Positions 51,034 to 59,074 of a DNA stretch of 64,000 bases are shown in pieces. Position 1 is the first letter of the stretch, and each line of letters starts with the position of its first letter. Position numbers and translations under genes: made by a program. The stretch is from Streptomyces rimosus subsp. rimosus (lineage in GTDB: Bacteria; Actinomycetota; Actinomycetes; Streptomycetales; Streptomycetaceae): positions 57,170 to 121,169 of the forward strand of contig NZ_JOCQ01000015.1 in the NCBI RefSeq assembly GCF_000720725.1, written 5' to 3'. Below the pieces are notes generated by a model. It had not been told where the DNA came from, did no database searches, and was given only the letters and a program-made list of their open reading frames with translations.

Positions 51034-52716
51034 TCAGCCGCCCGCCCCGTCCTCCACCACCGGCCGCGCCCGTGCCACGACGGCGCGCAGGTCGAGCGTG
51101 GGCGGCAGGGTGCCGAACGAGGCCCCGTGGTCGGTGCCCAGGCGCGAGGCGCAGAACGCGTCGGCGACCTCGGCCGGTGCGTACCGGACCAGCAGCGAAC
51201 CTTGCAGCACCAGCGCCATCCGCTCCGCCAGGCGCCGGGCGCGGGCCTCGATACCCTCCAGATCGGCCAGTTCGGTGAGCAGCTCCTTGATCGCGCCGTC
51301 CAGCCGGTGGTCGGCGCCCCGTGCCGTACCGATCTCCGTCAGGAACGCGTGCAGCCCCGCCGGTTCGCGGCGCAGCGCCCGCACCACGTCCAGGGCCTGG
51401 ATGTTGCCGGATCCCTCCCAGACGGAGTTCAGCGGCGACTCGCGCAGCAGCCGCGGCATGCCGGACTCCTCCACGTAGCCGTTGCCGCCCAGGCACTCCA
51501 GCGCCTCGGCGGCCACCGGGGTGCAGCGTTTGGTCACCCAGTACTTGGCCGCCGGGACCGCCATCCGCAGGAACGCGCGCTCCTGCTCGGTGTCCGCGTC
51601 GTACGCCGCCGCCAGCCGCAGCGCCAGCGCCGTCGCCGCCTCGGACTCCAGCGCCAGGTCCGCCAGGACGTTGCGCATCAGCGGCTGCTCCGCCAGCGGC
51701 CTGCCGAACGCCTGCCGGTACGCGGTGTGGTGCAGCGCCTGCGCCACCGCCTGCCGCATCACCGCCGCCGAGCCGGTCACGCAGTCCAGGCGGGTCGCCG
51801 CGACCATCTCGATGATCGTCGCGATCCCGCGCCCCTCCTCGCCGACCCGCCGGGCCCAGGTCGTGCCGTCGAACTCGACCTCGGCCGACGCGTTCGAGCG
51901 GTTGCCCAGTTTGTCCTTCAGCCGCTGGATGCGGAAGGAGTTGCGGCTGCCGTCCGGCAGCACCCGCGGCAGCAGGAAACAGGTGGGCCTGTCCCCGCCC
52001 GTGCCTCCGCCCACGCCCCCCGGCGTCCGCGCCAGCACCAGGAACGCGTCCGACATCGGCGCCGAACAGAACCACTTGTGCCCGGTCAGCACATACTCCC
52101 CATCGGCGGACAGCGGCTCGGCAACGGTCGTCGCCGCCCGTACGTCACTCCCGCCCTGCTTCTCCGTCATCGCCATCCCGGCCAGCGCACCCGGCTTCTC
52201 CGCCGCCGGCCGCAGCTCCGCCTCGTACACCCGCGAGGTCAGCAGCGGCTCCCACTCGGCGGCCAGCTCGGGCTCGGCCCGCAGCGCCGGCACGGCCGCA
52301 TGCGTCATCGACAGCGGGCAGCCGTGACCCGCCTCGGCCTGCGTCCACACCAGGAACCCGGCCGTGCGCCGCACATGCCCGGCCGGCCGCGACCAGGCGT
52401 CGGTGAGCCCGGACGAGACGGCGTGCCCGAGCAGGCGGTGCCACGCCGGGTGGAAGTCCACCTCGTCCACCCGGTGGCCGTAGCGGTCGTGGGTACGCAG
52501 GACGGGTGGATTGCCGTCGGCCAGCGCACCCCAGCGCTGCGCGTGCGCCGAGCCCGCCGCGCGGCCCAGCTCGCTCAGCTCGCCCCGCACCTCCTCCCGG
52601 AGAGCGGGCGGGAGATGCCGCTCGACGCCCTCGGCGAGCGCCGTGTCGGCGGTGAAGACGTCGTACCCGACCAGCGGCGGAGGCTGGTTCGTGACCGTAT
52701 GAGTGGTGGCTGCCAT
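51034..52716 (-). CDS. Acyl-CoA dehydrogenase family protein (AidB-like)
   Basis: A 560-residue flavoprotein. The N-terminus (TNQPPPLVGYDVFTADTALAEGVERHLP) is that of AidB-type enzymes. MAMTEKQGGSDVRAATT and LTGHKWFCSAPMSDAFLVLAR form the FAD-binding middle domain. RIQRLKDKLGNRSNASAEVEFDGT and EALECLGGNGYVEESGMPRLLRESPLNSVWEGSGNIQALDVVRAL carry the C-terminal helices, with the Glu-containing YxE region. It probably oxidises acyl-CoA or has an alkylation-stress role. It is divergent from the YihY gene, with only 27 bp between starts. Confidence 0.87.
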   Translation of the reverse strand: MAATTHTVTNQPPPLVGYDVFTADTALAEGVERHLPPALREEVRGELSELGRAAGSAHAQRWGALADGNPPVLRTHDRYGHRVDEVDFHPAWHRLLGHAVSSGLTDAWSRPAGHVRRTAGFLVWTQAEAGHGCPLSMTHAAVPALRAEPELAAEWEPLLTSRVYEAELRPAAEKPGALAGMAMTEKQGGSDVRAATTVAEPLSADGEYVLTGHKWFCSAPMSDAFLVLARTPGGVGGGTGGDRPTCFLLPRVLPDGSRNSFRIQRLKDKLGNRSNASAEVEFDGTTWARRVGEEGRGIATIIEMVAATRLDCVTGSAAVMRQAVAQALHHTAYRQAFGRPLAEQPLMRNVLADLALESEAATALALRLAAAYDADTEQERAFLRMAVPAAKYWVTKRCTPVAAEALECLGGNGYVEESGMPRLLRESPLNSVWEGSGNIQALDVVRALRREPAGLHAFLTEIGTARGADHRLDGAIKELLTELADLEGIEARARRLAERMALVLQGSLLVRYAPAEVADAFCASRLGTDHGASFGTLPPTLDLRAVVARARPVVEDGAGG

Positions 52717-52743
52717 GGCAGCTACGGTAAGGAGGTGCAGCCA

Positions 52744-53913
52744 GTGAAAGAAGCAGCGCAGCGGCCGTCCGGCCGTCTGCACAGGGCCCGGGTCCTGTAT
52801 CGGAACGTCTCCAAACGCCGCCTCGCCTGGCTGCTGCTGAAGGACACCGTCAACTCCTGCATGGAGTACCGCGTCACCGGGCTCGCCGCCGAGGCCGCGT
52901 TCTTCTGCCTGCTGTCGCTGCCGCCGCTGCTCCTCGGCTTCATCGGCCTGCTCGGCTACATGGAGCCCTGGATCGGCCAGGAGACCATCGACCACATCCG
53001 CGAGAACATCCTCAGCGCGTCCGACACGCTGCTCTCCAGCAAGGGCGTCAACGAGATCGCCCGGCCGCTGCTCGACGACATCTTCACCGGCCGCCGCCCG
53101 GACGTCATCTCCCTCGGCTTCGCCATCGCGCTGTGGTCCGGCTCCCGCGCCGTCAACGTCTTCGTCGACACCATCACCATCATGTACGGCCTGGACGGGC
53201 GCCGCGGCATCGTCCGCACCCGGCTGCTGGCCTTCGTGCTCTACCTGGCCGCACTGGTCGTCGGCGCGGTGGCGCTGCCGCTGATGGTGGTCGGCCCGGA
53301 CACCGTCGTCAGCTGGATGCCGGCGAGCGGGACCGCCATCCGCATCCTGTACTGGCCCGTCGTCCTCATCCTCTCCGTCGCGTTCCTCACCACCCTCTAC
53401 CACGTGTCCGTGCCCGTCCGCTCACCCTGGCGCGAGGACATCCCCGGCGCGGTCGTCGCCCTCGCCATGTGGGTACTGGGCAGCCTCCTGCTGCGCGTCT
53501 ACCTCACCCAGACCGTCGAGGGCCCCACCATCTACGGCTCCCTGGCCGCACCGGTCGCCGTCCTCCTGTGGATCGGCGTCTCCGCCTTCGCGGTCCTGGT
53601 GGGCGCCGCCATGAACGCCGCCCTCGACCGGGTCTGGCCCTCGGTCGCCACCGCCGCGGGCCGCGCCGAAAAGGAACGCCGCGCCCGCGAGGTGGCCGCG
53701 GCCCAGCGGTCGGCGCTGGCTGCTGTGGGGCTGGGCGGCGCCGCCGCGGACGACGCCCCGGACCCGGACGACGAAGAGGACGAGGACGACGGCACCGAGG
53801 ACGACGACACCCCACCCCCTGCCGAATACCCCGAACGCTGGGTCGAATTTCTGCCTCCGGTCGACATGAAGACCCGGCTGTATACGTACGCGAAGCGGCG
53901 GTGGCGGCACTGA
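52744..53913 (+). CDS. YihY/BrkB family membrane protein
   Basis: A 389-residue inner-membrane protein. AAGGAGG lies 8 nt before GTG 52744. GLAAEAAFFCLLSLPPLLLGFIGLLGY begins TM1, with the family motif AxxAFxxLLSLPPLLL. Further membrane segments follow at about residues 120-150, 160-190, 195-215, 235-260 and 275-300 (LWIGVSAFAVLVGAAMNAALDR). The C-terminal 75 residues contain an acidic run of about 14 Asp/Glu in DDAPDPDDEEDEDDGTEDDD, an unusual cytoplasmic tail. Function is unresolved for the family (once called ribonuclease BN). Promoter sequences must overlap the start of the divergent gene. Confidence 0.85.
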   Translation: MKEAAQRPSGRLHRARVLYRNVSKRRLAWLLLKDTVNSCMEYRVTGLAAEAAFFCLLSLPPLLLGFIGLLGYMEPWIGQETIDHIRENILSASDTLLSSKGVNEIARPLLDDIFTGRRPDVISLGFAIALWSGSRAVNVFVDTITIMYGLDGRRGIVRTRLLAFVLYLAALVVGAVALPLMVVGPDTVVSWMPASGTAIRILYWPVVLILSVAFLTTLYHVSVPVRSPWREDIPGAVVALAMWVLGSLLLRVYLTQTVEGPTIYGSLAAPVAVLLWIGVSAFAVLVGAAMNAALDRVWPSVATAAGRAEKERRAREVAAAQRSALAAVGLGGAAADDAPDPDDEEDEDDGTEDDDTPPPAEYPERWVEFLPPVDMKTRLYTYAKRRWRH

Positions 53914-53959
53914 GGAGCGGGGGAGGGGCGGCGCACCGGGTGCCGCCCCGTGCAGGCGG

Positions 53960-54190
53960 TTACTCGCCCCGGGTCACCCGAGCATGGTCGGACGCCACAC
54001 GCCGGAAAAGGTCATGGCCGGTCCGGCCGCTGTGGCGCAGGGCCCACTGCTGGGCAGCGTCCTGGTCCTCTTGCGGGCCGGACTCGGCGTCGCATCCAGC
54101 GGCGGTGCAGAAGGACTCGTAGGAGAAGCCGCCTTCCGGTGCGTGCCGGATGGTGTGAGTCACGTACCGGTAGACGAAGCGAATGCTCAC
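53960..54190 (-). CDS. DUF7848 domain protein
   Basis: A 76-residue protein. GTG 54190 overlaps the upstream stop (GTGA). RFVYRYVTHTIRHAPEGGFSYESFCTAAGCDAESG, then AQQWALRHSGRTGHDLFRRVASDHARV, is the pattern of Streptomyces DUF7848 proteins: a C-x5-C pair followed by a WALRHTGRTGH block. They are common beside XRE regulators and small hypothetical genes. It may bind a metal through Cys and His. Function unknown. Confidence 0.75.
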   Translation of the reverse strand: MSIRFVYRYVTHTIRHAPEGGFSYESFCTAAGCDAESGPQEDQDAAQQWALRHSGRTGHDLFRRVASDHARVTRGE

Positions 54191-54384
54191 CGGTGCCCCT
54201 CCGGGTGGCGTCGCAGGTAGACGTTGCAGTCGGTCACGGTGGCCAGGTCGCCGCCGGAGCGCGCCCGCTCCCGGACGTTGACGAGTTCGGCGCAGCCTGC
54301 GCAGCCGTCGACGGGAGCGGGGTCCGTCTCCAGCGGTAGCGGCAGGACGATCGGAGCGGTGGAGTGCCGCGTCGGATTGCTCAT
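54187..54384 (-). CDS. 65-residue hypothetical protein with CxxC
   Basis: A small soluble protein (MSNPTRHSTAPIVLPLPLE onward) with CAGCAELVNVRERARSGGDLATVTDCNVYLRRHP. The CxxC and later Cys could bind zinc. It is coupled by 4 bp to the DUF7848 gene downstream and is divergent from an XRE regulator 109 bp away, a recurrent arrangement in Streptomyces. The function is unknown; a partner role with the DUF7848 protein and regulator is inferred from synteny only. Confidence 0.75.
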   Translation of the reverse strand: MSNPTRHSTAPIVLPLPLETDPAPVDGCAGCAELVNVRERARSGGDLATVTDCNVYLRRHPEGHR

Positions 54385-54493
54385 GCCGAAGAGGGTGGAA
54401 CACCCTTAAGGACGAATCCGTGCCTGCTCAGGGACAGTTGGGCCGTCGAAGCGTTACGTTCGCGAGAAGGCCCAAACGTCTCGGGGAGGGGTC

Positions 54494-55249
54494 TTGAACA
54501 CTGCTTTGCGCTCGGCTATGACAAGTGCCGGGCTGAGCCCCCGGCGCCTTGCCGTACGCGTCGGCGTCACCGGCAAGACGGTCGAGAGATGGCTGGCCGA
54601 CGCGGAACTGACACCCCATGCAAGAAACCGCGAGGACGCCTGTCGGGCGTTGGGAGTGGGTGAAGAGATGATCTGGCCGCAGGCGGTCAAGGAACGCGTC
54701 AAGAGTGGGCACGACCGGGAATTGGTGCACAGTTATCCGTACCGTTCCGCTTGTCCTTCCGACGTGTGGGGCGAGCTGATCAGGGGCGCGAGCAGGGAGC
54801 TGTTCTTCGCGGGGTACACGAATTACTTCCTGTGGTCGCAGGTGCCGGCGTTCTCCGAAACGCTGCGGCGCAAGGCCGGGGCGGGGTGCCGGGTGCGGTT
54901 TCTGATCGGTGATCCGGAGGGGGAAATCACCCAGGGGCGGGAGCGTTCGGAGAATGTGACGCTGACGGTCTCCACGCGGATTCGGACCACGCTGGAGCAG
55001 CTGGACCGTATGGGGCCGGTGGAGGGTCTGGAGGTCCGGTTCAGCGCACCAGAAGACGCCGTTTATCACGTGGGACTCTCGGTGTTCCGCTTCGACGACG
55101 ACGCCTTCGTGACGCCGCACCTCGCCCGCCTGGTGGGGCACGACGCGCCGCTGCTGCATTTGCGCAAGCAGGGGGACGGCGGAATGTTCGACCGGTTCGC
55201 CGAACACGCCGAGGAGTTGTGGGGGCGGGGGAGGCACCTCCCCGAGTAG
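54494..55249 (+). CDS. XRE family regulator with C-terminal effector domain
   Basis: A 251-residue protein. TTG 54494 follows GGGGAGGGGTC. Residues 1-65 are a helix-turn-helix (MTSAGLSPRRLAVRVGVTGKTVERWLA), typical of XRE. The rest (SYPYRSACPSDVWGELIRGASRELFFAGYTNYFLWSQVP, then RRKAGAGCRVRFLIGDPEGEI) resembles phospholipase D-like or HKD-less ligand-sensing domains. It lies divergent from the DUF7848/65-residue pair. It may repress that pair or its own promoter. Confidence 0.78.
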   Translation: MNTALRSAMTSAGLSPRRLAVRVGVTGKTVERWLADAELTPHARNREDACRALGVGEEMIWPQAVKERVKSGHDRELVHSYPYRSACPSDVWGELIRGASRELFFAGYTNYFLWSQVPAFSETLRRKAGAGCRVRFLIGDPEGEITQGRERSENVTLTVSTRIRTTLEQLDRMGPVEGLEVRFSAPEDAVYHVGLSVFRFDDDAFVTPHLARLVGHDAPLLHLRKQGDGGMFDRFAEHAEELWGRGRHLPE

Positions 55250-55262
55250 GCGAAGGTGCCGG

Positions 55263-55607
55263 TCACCAGCCGGCGATGATCTCGCGCCCTTGCGGGACGG
55301 CGAGGTCGAGCAGCCCGGGGAAGCGGGCGTCGAGGTCGTCCCGGCGCAGTCGGTTCAGCCGCCGGGTGCCCTCGTCGCGTTGGCGGATCACGCCGGCTTC
55401 CCGCAGGGCCTTGAAGTGGCCGCTCTGCGTGGACTTGCTGACCGGCAGCGCGAACGTCGTGCACGCCAGTTCCCCGTCGGGCCCGGCGTCGGCGAGGCGG
55501 GCGACGATCGCCAGCCGGACCGGGTCGCCGAGGGCGGCCAGCACGGTGGTGAACCGCAGATGGTCGCGGGCGGGGTGGACGAGTTCGGTCGCGGTGCGGC
55601 TGGCCAT
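55263..55607 (-). CDS. ArsR family winged-helix repressor
   Basis: A 114-residue regulator. VLAALGDPVRLAIVARLADAG is the first helix pair, then STQSGHFKALREAGVIRQRDEG is the recognition helix and wing. SKSTQSGHFKAL matches the ArsR sub-group with SxxSxHLxxL. Cys appears only once (LACTTFAL), so it is unlikely to be a classic metal sensor. It is divergent from an MFS transporter with two identical-arm inverted repeats between them, the expected operators. Autoregulation and control of the transporter are likely. Confidence 0.83.
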   Translation of the reverse strand: MASRTATELVHPARDHLRFTTVLAALGDPVRLAIVARLADAGPDGELACTTFALPVSKSTQSGHFKALREAGVIRQRDEGTRRLNRLRRDDLDARFPGLLDLAVPQGREIIAGW

Positions 55608-55626
55608 GGCTGCAGGATACCCAAGC

Positions 55627-55647
55627 ATGTTCGGGGTTCTCGAACAT
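55627..55647. promoter_or_regulatory. Operator 1 of the ArsR-MFS divergon
   Basis: ATGTTCG (55627-55633), 7-bp spacer, CGAACAT (55641-55647): perfect 7-bp arms, 20 bp from the ArsR start codon. The arms are identical to those of operator 2. Confidence 0.75.
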
Positions 55648-55652
55648 CTGCT

Positions 55653-55673
55653 ATGTTCGGCGACTCCGAACAT
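55653..55673. promoter_or_regulatory. Operator 2 of the ArsR-MFS divergon
   Basis: ATGTTCG (55653-55659), 7-bp spacer, CGAACAT (55667-55673): the same arms and spacer length as operator 1, centres 26 bp apart. The ATGATG at 55672 would fall in this site, which supports the later start at 55693 for the MFS gene. Confidence 0.75.
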
Positions 55674-55692
55674 GATGCTTGGGGAGGAACGG

Positions 55693-56976
55693 ATGTCGCT
55701 CGATCGCCGCACCGTGGAAGCTGATGGCCGGCCACCACGCGACGCACGCCGGGCCGCCGGGTATTCCGGCTCGTCGAAAGCGGTTCCGGGCCGGCGCCCC
55801 GCGCCTGGAGGGAGATGGCGATTCTGGGGCACCGCGTACGCGCTGCTGACCCTGCTGGTCGGCACGAATCTGCCGACGCCGCTGTACCGGGGCTATGAGG
55901 CGCGCTTCGGGTTCTCGCCGCTGGTCGTCACGCTGGTCTTCGCCGCGTACGTGGCCGTGCTGATCCCCTGTCTGCTGCTCGCCGGTCCGGCCTCGGACGC
56001 GGTCGGCCATCGCTGGGTGCTGCTGCCGGCGGTGGCCGTGGCCGTACTGGGGTCGCTGGTCTTCGCCCTCGCCGACGGTACGGGCTGGCTGTTCGCCGCC
56101 CGAATGCTGCAAGGCCTCGCCGTCGGAGCGGCTTCGGGATCGCTCACCGCGGCGCTCACGGAGCTCGAACCGGACGGCAACCGCCGCAAGGCGGCGCTGG
56201 TCTCCACCGTGGCTTCCGTGGGCGGCCTGGGGCTCGGCCCCGTTCTGGCCGGTCTGCTCGCCCAGTACGCCCCGGCGCCGTACGTCCTGCCCTACGCGAT
56301 CGAGATCGCCTTGCTGATACCCGCGGCGGCGGCCGTCCTCGCGCTGCCCGCGGCTCGCTCCGGCAAGCGGTGGCGTCCCCGTCGGCCGGGGATTCCGCAC
56401 GCCGTGCGGGCGGTGTTCGCGACCAGCGGGACGGCCTGCTTCCTCGCGTTCGCCGTGATCGGGCTGTTCCTGACCCTCGTCCCCACCTACGTCGCCACTC
56501 TCTCGGGGAGCGGCAATCTGCTCCTGGGCGGCGCGGCCGTGGCCCTGATGCTGGCCTGCTCCGCCCTCGCCCAGCTCATCGGCTACGGCAGGCCGGCGCG
56601 AACCCTGGAGCTCGCCGGTCTCCCGCTGCTGGCCGCCGGGCTGGTGCTGCTCGCCCTCGCGGGCGGCCTCGCCTCGCTGCCACTGCTGCTCGCCGCGACC
56701 GTGCTCGGCGGCATCGGCCAGGGTCTGGTCTTCCTGGGCGGACTGACCGCGGTGAACCAGGCGGCCCCGGCCGAACGCCGGGCCGATGTGCTCTCCAGCT
56801 TCTACGTGATCGTGTACCTCGGTGTCGGCCTGCCCGTCATCGGCGTCGGCTTCCTCGCCGCGACGGCCGGCCTTCTCACTGCCGTGCAGTACTTCGCCTG
56901 CGTCGTCGCCGCGCTGTGCCTGGCGGTGCTGCTCGTCCTGGCCTTCGCCCGCGCCCGGGCGCGCCGGGTGTGCTGA
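55693..56976 (+). CDS. MFS transporter under ArsR control
   Basis: A 427-residue major facilitator. ATG 55693 follows GGGGAGGAA by about 3 nt and does not overlap the operators. It has an N-terminal cytoplasmic tail of about 40 residues, then 12 hydrophobic segments. TNLPTPLYRGYEARFGFSPLVVTLVFAAYVAVLIPCLLLAGPASDAVGHR is a TM1-TM2 block with the family A-like motif. It resembles multidrug or sugar-efflux MFS proteins of the YfcJ/YhhS type. The inducer is probably the exported compound. A substrate cannot be assigned. Confidence 0.83.
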   Translation: MSLDRRTVEADGRPPRDARRAAGYSGSSKAVPGRRPAPGGRWRFWGTAYALLTLLVGTNLPTPLYRGYEARFGFSPLVVTLVFAAYVAVLIPCLLLAGPASDAVGHRWVLLPAVAVAVLGSLVFALADGTGWLFAARMLQGLAVGAASGSLTAALTELEPDGNRRKAALVSTVASVGGLGLGPVLAGLLAQYAPAPYVLPYAIEIALLIPAAAAVLALPAARSGKRWRPRRPGIPHAVRAVFATSGTACFLAFAVIGLFLTLVPTYVATLSGSGNLLLGGAAVALMLACSALAQLIGYGRPARTLELAGLPLLAAGLVLLALAGGLASLPLLLAATVLGGIGQGLVFLGGLTAVNQAAPAERRADVLSSFYVIVYLGVGLPVIGVGFLAATAGLLTAVQYFACVVAALCLAVLLVLAFARARARRVC

Positions 56977-57085
56977 ATACGGGTGATCGGGGCGGTGGCG
57001 GGCCGCGAGCGGCGGCGTGCGCCCGGTGGGTTTGCTGCACAGTGCTGGCAGCGATCCGGATATCACCGCCCGTCAGGAGAACGCC

Positions 57086-57538
57086 GTGTACGCACTTCCC
57101 TGCTGTGCGCCGCGGCATCCGCGCCCCGGCGGCCCCGTCGCGCTGCTGATCGCTGCGCTCCTGGTCCTGGTGGGCGGCTCTTTCGGCGGTGCCTACGCTG
57201 CCGCGCCGCCCGATGACCGGCCGTCGGCCGCGGTGGCCGCCGTGCCGACCGGCAATGCGATGGTGCCGTACGACGGGACGATTCGGTGCTCCACCCCCGG
57301 CGACTGCCTTCCGGAGGCGGTGGTCCTGGCGCCGGGGCCCGATCGTCGTACGGGGGCGGGGCCCGCCTCCCCGCCGGGCGGACGCCCCGCCCTGCCCGCC
57401 ACCGGCGGCGGCCCGCTGACCTCGCTGGCCGCGCTCGCGGCGGTGCTGATCATCGTGGGGGCGGCGGCCGGTGCGGTGGGGCGGGACCGGTGGAATCGGC
57501 GGCGGCGGGGCGCGGGGAGCGCACGCGCGAAGCATTGA
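57086..57538 (+). CDS. Sortase-anchored (LPATG) small surface protein
   Basis: A 150-residue protein. GTG 57086 has AGGAGA 5 nt upstream. A hydrophobic signal (VALLIAALLVLVGGSFGGAYAAAP) precedes a short Pro/Gly-rich mature region (residues about 42-105) containing one CSTPGDC pair that could form a disulfide. The C-terminus is a cell-wall sorting signal: LPATG, hydrophobic LTSLAALAAVLIIVGAAAGAVG, and the basic tail RDRWNRRRRG. A sortase elsewhere should attach it to peptidoglycan. It is short for a surface protein; function unknown. Confidence 0.75.
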   Translation: MYALPCCAPRHPRPGGPVALLIAALLVLVGGSFGGAYAAAPPDDRPSAAVAAVPTGNAMVPYDGTIRCSTPGDCLPEAVVLAPGPDRRTGAGPASPPGGRPALPATGGGPLTSLAALAAVLIIVGAAAGAVGRDRWNRRRRGAGSARAKH

Positions 57539-57579
57539 CAGGGTCCCGGGGCGGGGTGATGATCCGTGGCACTCGTTGC

Positions 57580-57595
57580 GTGAACCTAAGTTCAC
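57580..57595. promoter_or_regulatory. Inverted repeat upstream of the AAHS-type transporter
   Basis: GTGAAC (57580-57585), CTAA, GTTCAC (57590-57595): perfect 6-bp arms, 59 bp before the start. TAAGTT at 57587-57592 could be the -10, so the repeat would be a promoter-blocking operator. Confidence 0.45.
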
Positions 57596-57653
57596 CTTGC
57601 GAACCACGCGAACAAGCGGGCCGTTCCGGCCTGGTGACCCGAGGACCGATCCC

Positions 57654-58997
57654 ATGCCTGCGACACCGCCCCCTCCGCGCTCCCACACCCTCCGCTCCGT
57701 GGCGCCCGTACTGGCCCTGTGCTGGCTCGCCGTCTTCTTCGACGGGATGGACGTCAACGTCTACGGCGCCGTCCTGCCGCACATGCTCGACGACCCCGGG
57801 CTCGGCCTGACGCCCGGCGCGGCCGGCCGCATCGGCAGCTGGACCACCTTCGGGATGCTGCTCGGCGCGCTCGGCGCCGGCACGCTGACGGACTGGCTCG
57901 GGCGGCGGCCCGTACTGGTCGCCAGCGTGCTGATGTTCTCCGCCGGATCGGCGGTGTGCGCGGTGGCGGGGGAGCCGGCGCTCTTCGGCGGCGGACGGTT
58001 CCTGGCCGGGCTCGGGCTCGGCGGGCTGATGCCCATCTGCCTGTCGCTGGTGATGGAGTTCGCCCCGCCGCGCCGGGCCGCGCTGGCCACCGGGCTGCTC
58101 ATGACCTCGTACCACGCGGGCGGCATGTTCGCGACGGGCCTCGGGCTGACGCTCGCTCCGGCGCTCGGCTGGCGCTGGGTGTTCTGGGCCGGCGTGCTGC
58201 CCGCGGTCATCGCCGCGCCCCTGCTGCTGCGACTGCTGCCGGAGTCCCCGGCCGTACTGCTCACGCGCGGCCGGGCCGCGGAGGTACATGCCGTCGCCGA
58301 CCGTTACGGCATGGCGCGCCCGGTCGCGGCCGACGCACCGTCCGCCGGCGCGAAGGGACGCCTCGGCGCGGTCCTCGGCCTGTTCGGCCCCGGCACACGC
58401 CGGGCGACGCCCCTCCTGTGGGCCGCCTCCTTCTGCGGCCTGATGCTCGTCTACGGGATCAGTACGTGGCTGCCGCAGATGATGCGCGCCTCGGGCTACG
58501 GCCTCACGTCCTCGGTCAGCTTCCTGATGGTCATCAACGCGGGCGGCATCGTCGGCATGCTGGTGGCCGGCCGCACCGCCGACCGCTTCGGCCCGGTCCG
58601 CGTCTCGGCCGTCTGGTTCCTGCTCACCGCCGCCGGAGCGCTGCTGCTGAGCGCGCGGCTGCCGCTCGGGCTGACGTACGCGGTCGTGGCGGTCACCGGC
58701 GTCTGGCTGTTCAGCGCGCAGGCCATGGTGTACGCGGCGGCCGACCGTGTGTACCCGCCCGCCGGCCGCGCGACCGGTCTCGGCTGGGTCACCGGCATCG
58801 GCCGTACGGGCGCGGTCGCCGGCCCCTGGCTCGGCGGGACACTGGCCGCGAGCGGTGATGACCGCCTCGGATTCGTCGTGTTCGCGCTGGCCGGGCTCGT
58901 CGGCGCGGTGAGCGTCGCGCTGGTGCCGGTGGCCCGCCGCGGTGCCGGGCGCGGCGTGGGCCGGGCCCGGGCGGAGGCGGCGGCGACCCAAGGATGA
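57654..58997 (+). CDS. MFS transporter, aromatic acid:H+ symporter (AAHS) type
   Basis: A 447-residue transporter. GAGGA lies 8 nt before ATG. LALCWLAVFFDGMDVNVYGAVLPHML is the AAHS TM1 motif (W-x-V-x-x-DGxD), with GTLTDWLGRRPVL as the loop 2-3 motif and FLAGLGLGGLMP as the TM4 part. Twelve membrane segments are visible. AAHS proteins import aromatic acids such as 4-hydroxybenzoate or protocatechuate. An inverted repeat upstream may bind an unlinked regulator; the IclR-type gene at 63149-63955 is a distant candidate but is not adjacent. Confidence 0.83.
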   Translation: MPATPPPPRSHTLRSVAPVLALCWLAVFFDGMDVNVYGAVLPHMLDDPGLGLTPGAAGRIGSWTTFGMLLGALGAGTLTDWLGRRPVLVASVLMFSAGSAVCAVAGEPALFGGGRFLAGLGLGGLMPICLSLVMEFAPPRRAALATGLLMTSYHAGGMFATGLGLTLAPALGWRWVFWAGVLPAVIAAPLLLRLLPESPAVLLTRGRAAEVHAVADRYGMARPVAADAPSAGAKGRLGAVLGLFGPGTRRATPLLWAASFCGLMLVYGISTWLPQMMRASGYGLTSSVSFLMVINAGGIVGMLVAGRTADRFGPVRVSAVWFLLTAAGALLLSARLPLGLTYAVVAVTGVWLFSAQAMVYAAADRVYPPAGRATGLGWVTGIGRTGAVAGPWLGGTLAASGDDRLGFVVFALAGLVGAVSVALVPVARRGAGRGVGRARAEAAATQG

Positions 58998-59074
58998 TCA
59001 TGGATCGGGTTCCGTGGGGCAGGAGGTGATCAGCGCAGCCGTATCCGTCCCGCGGAAGTGAAGGAGCACCGCCT

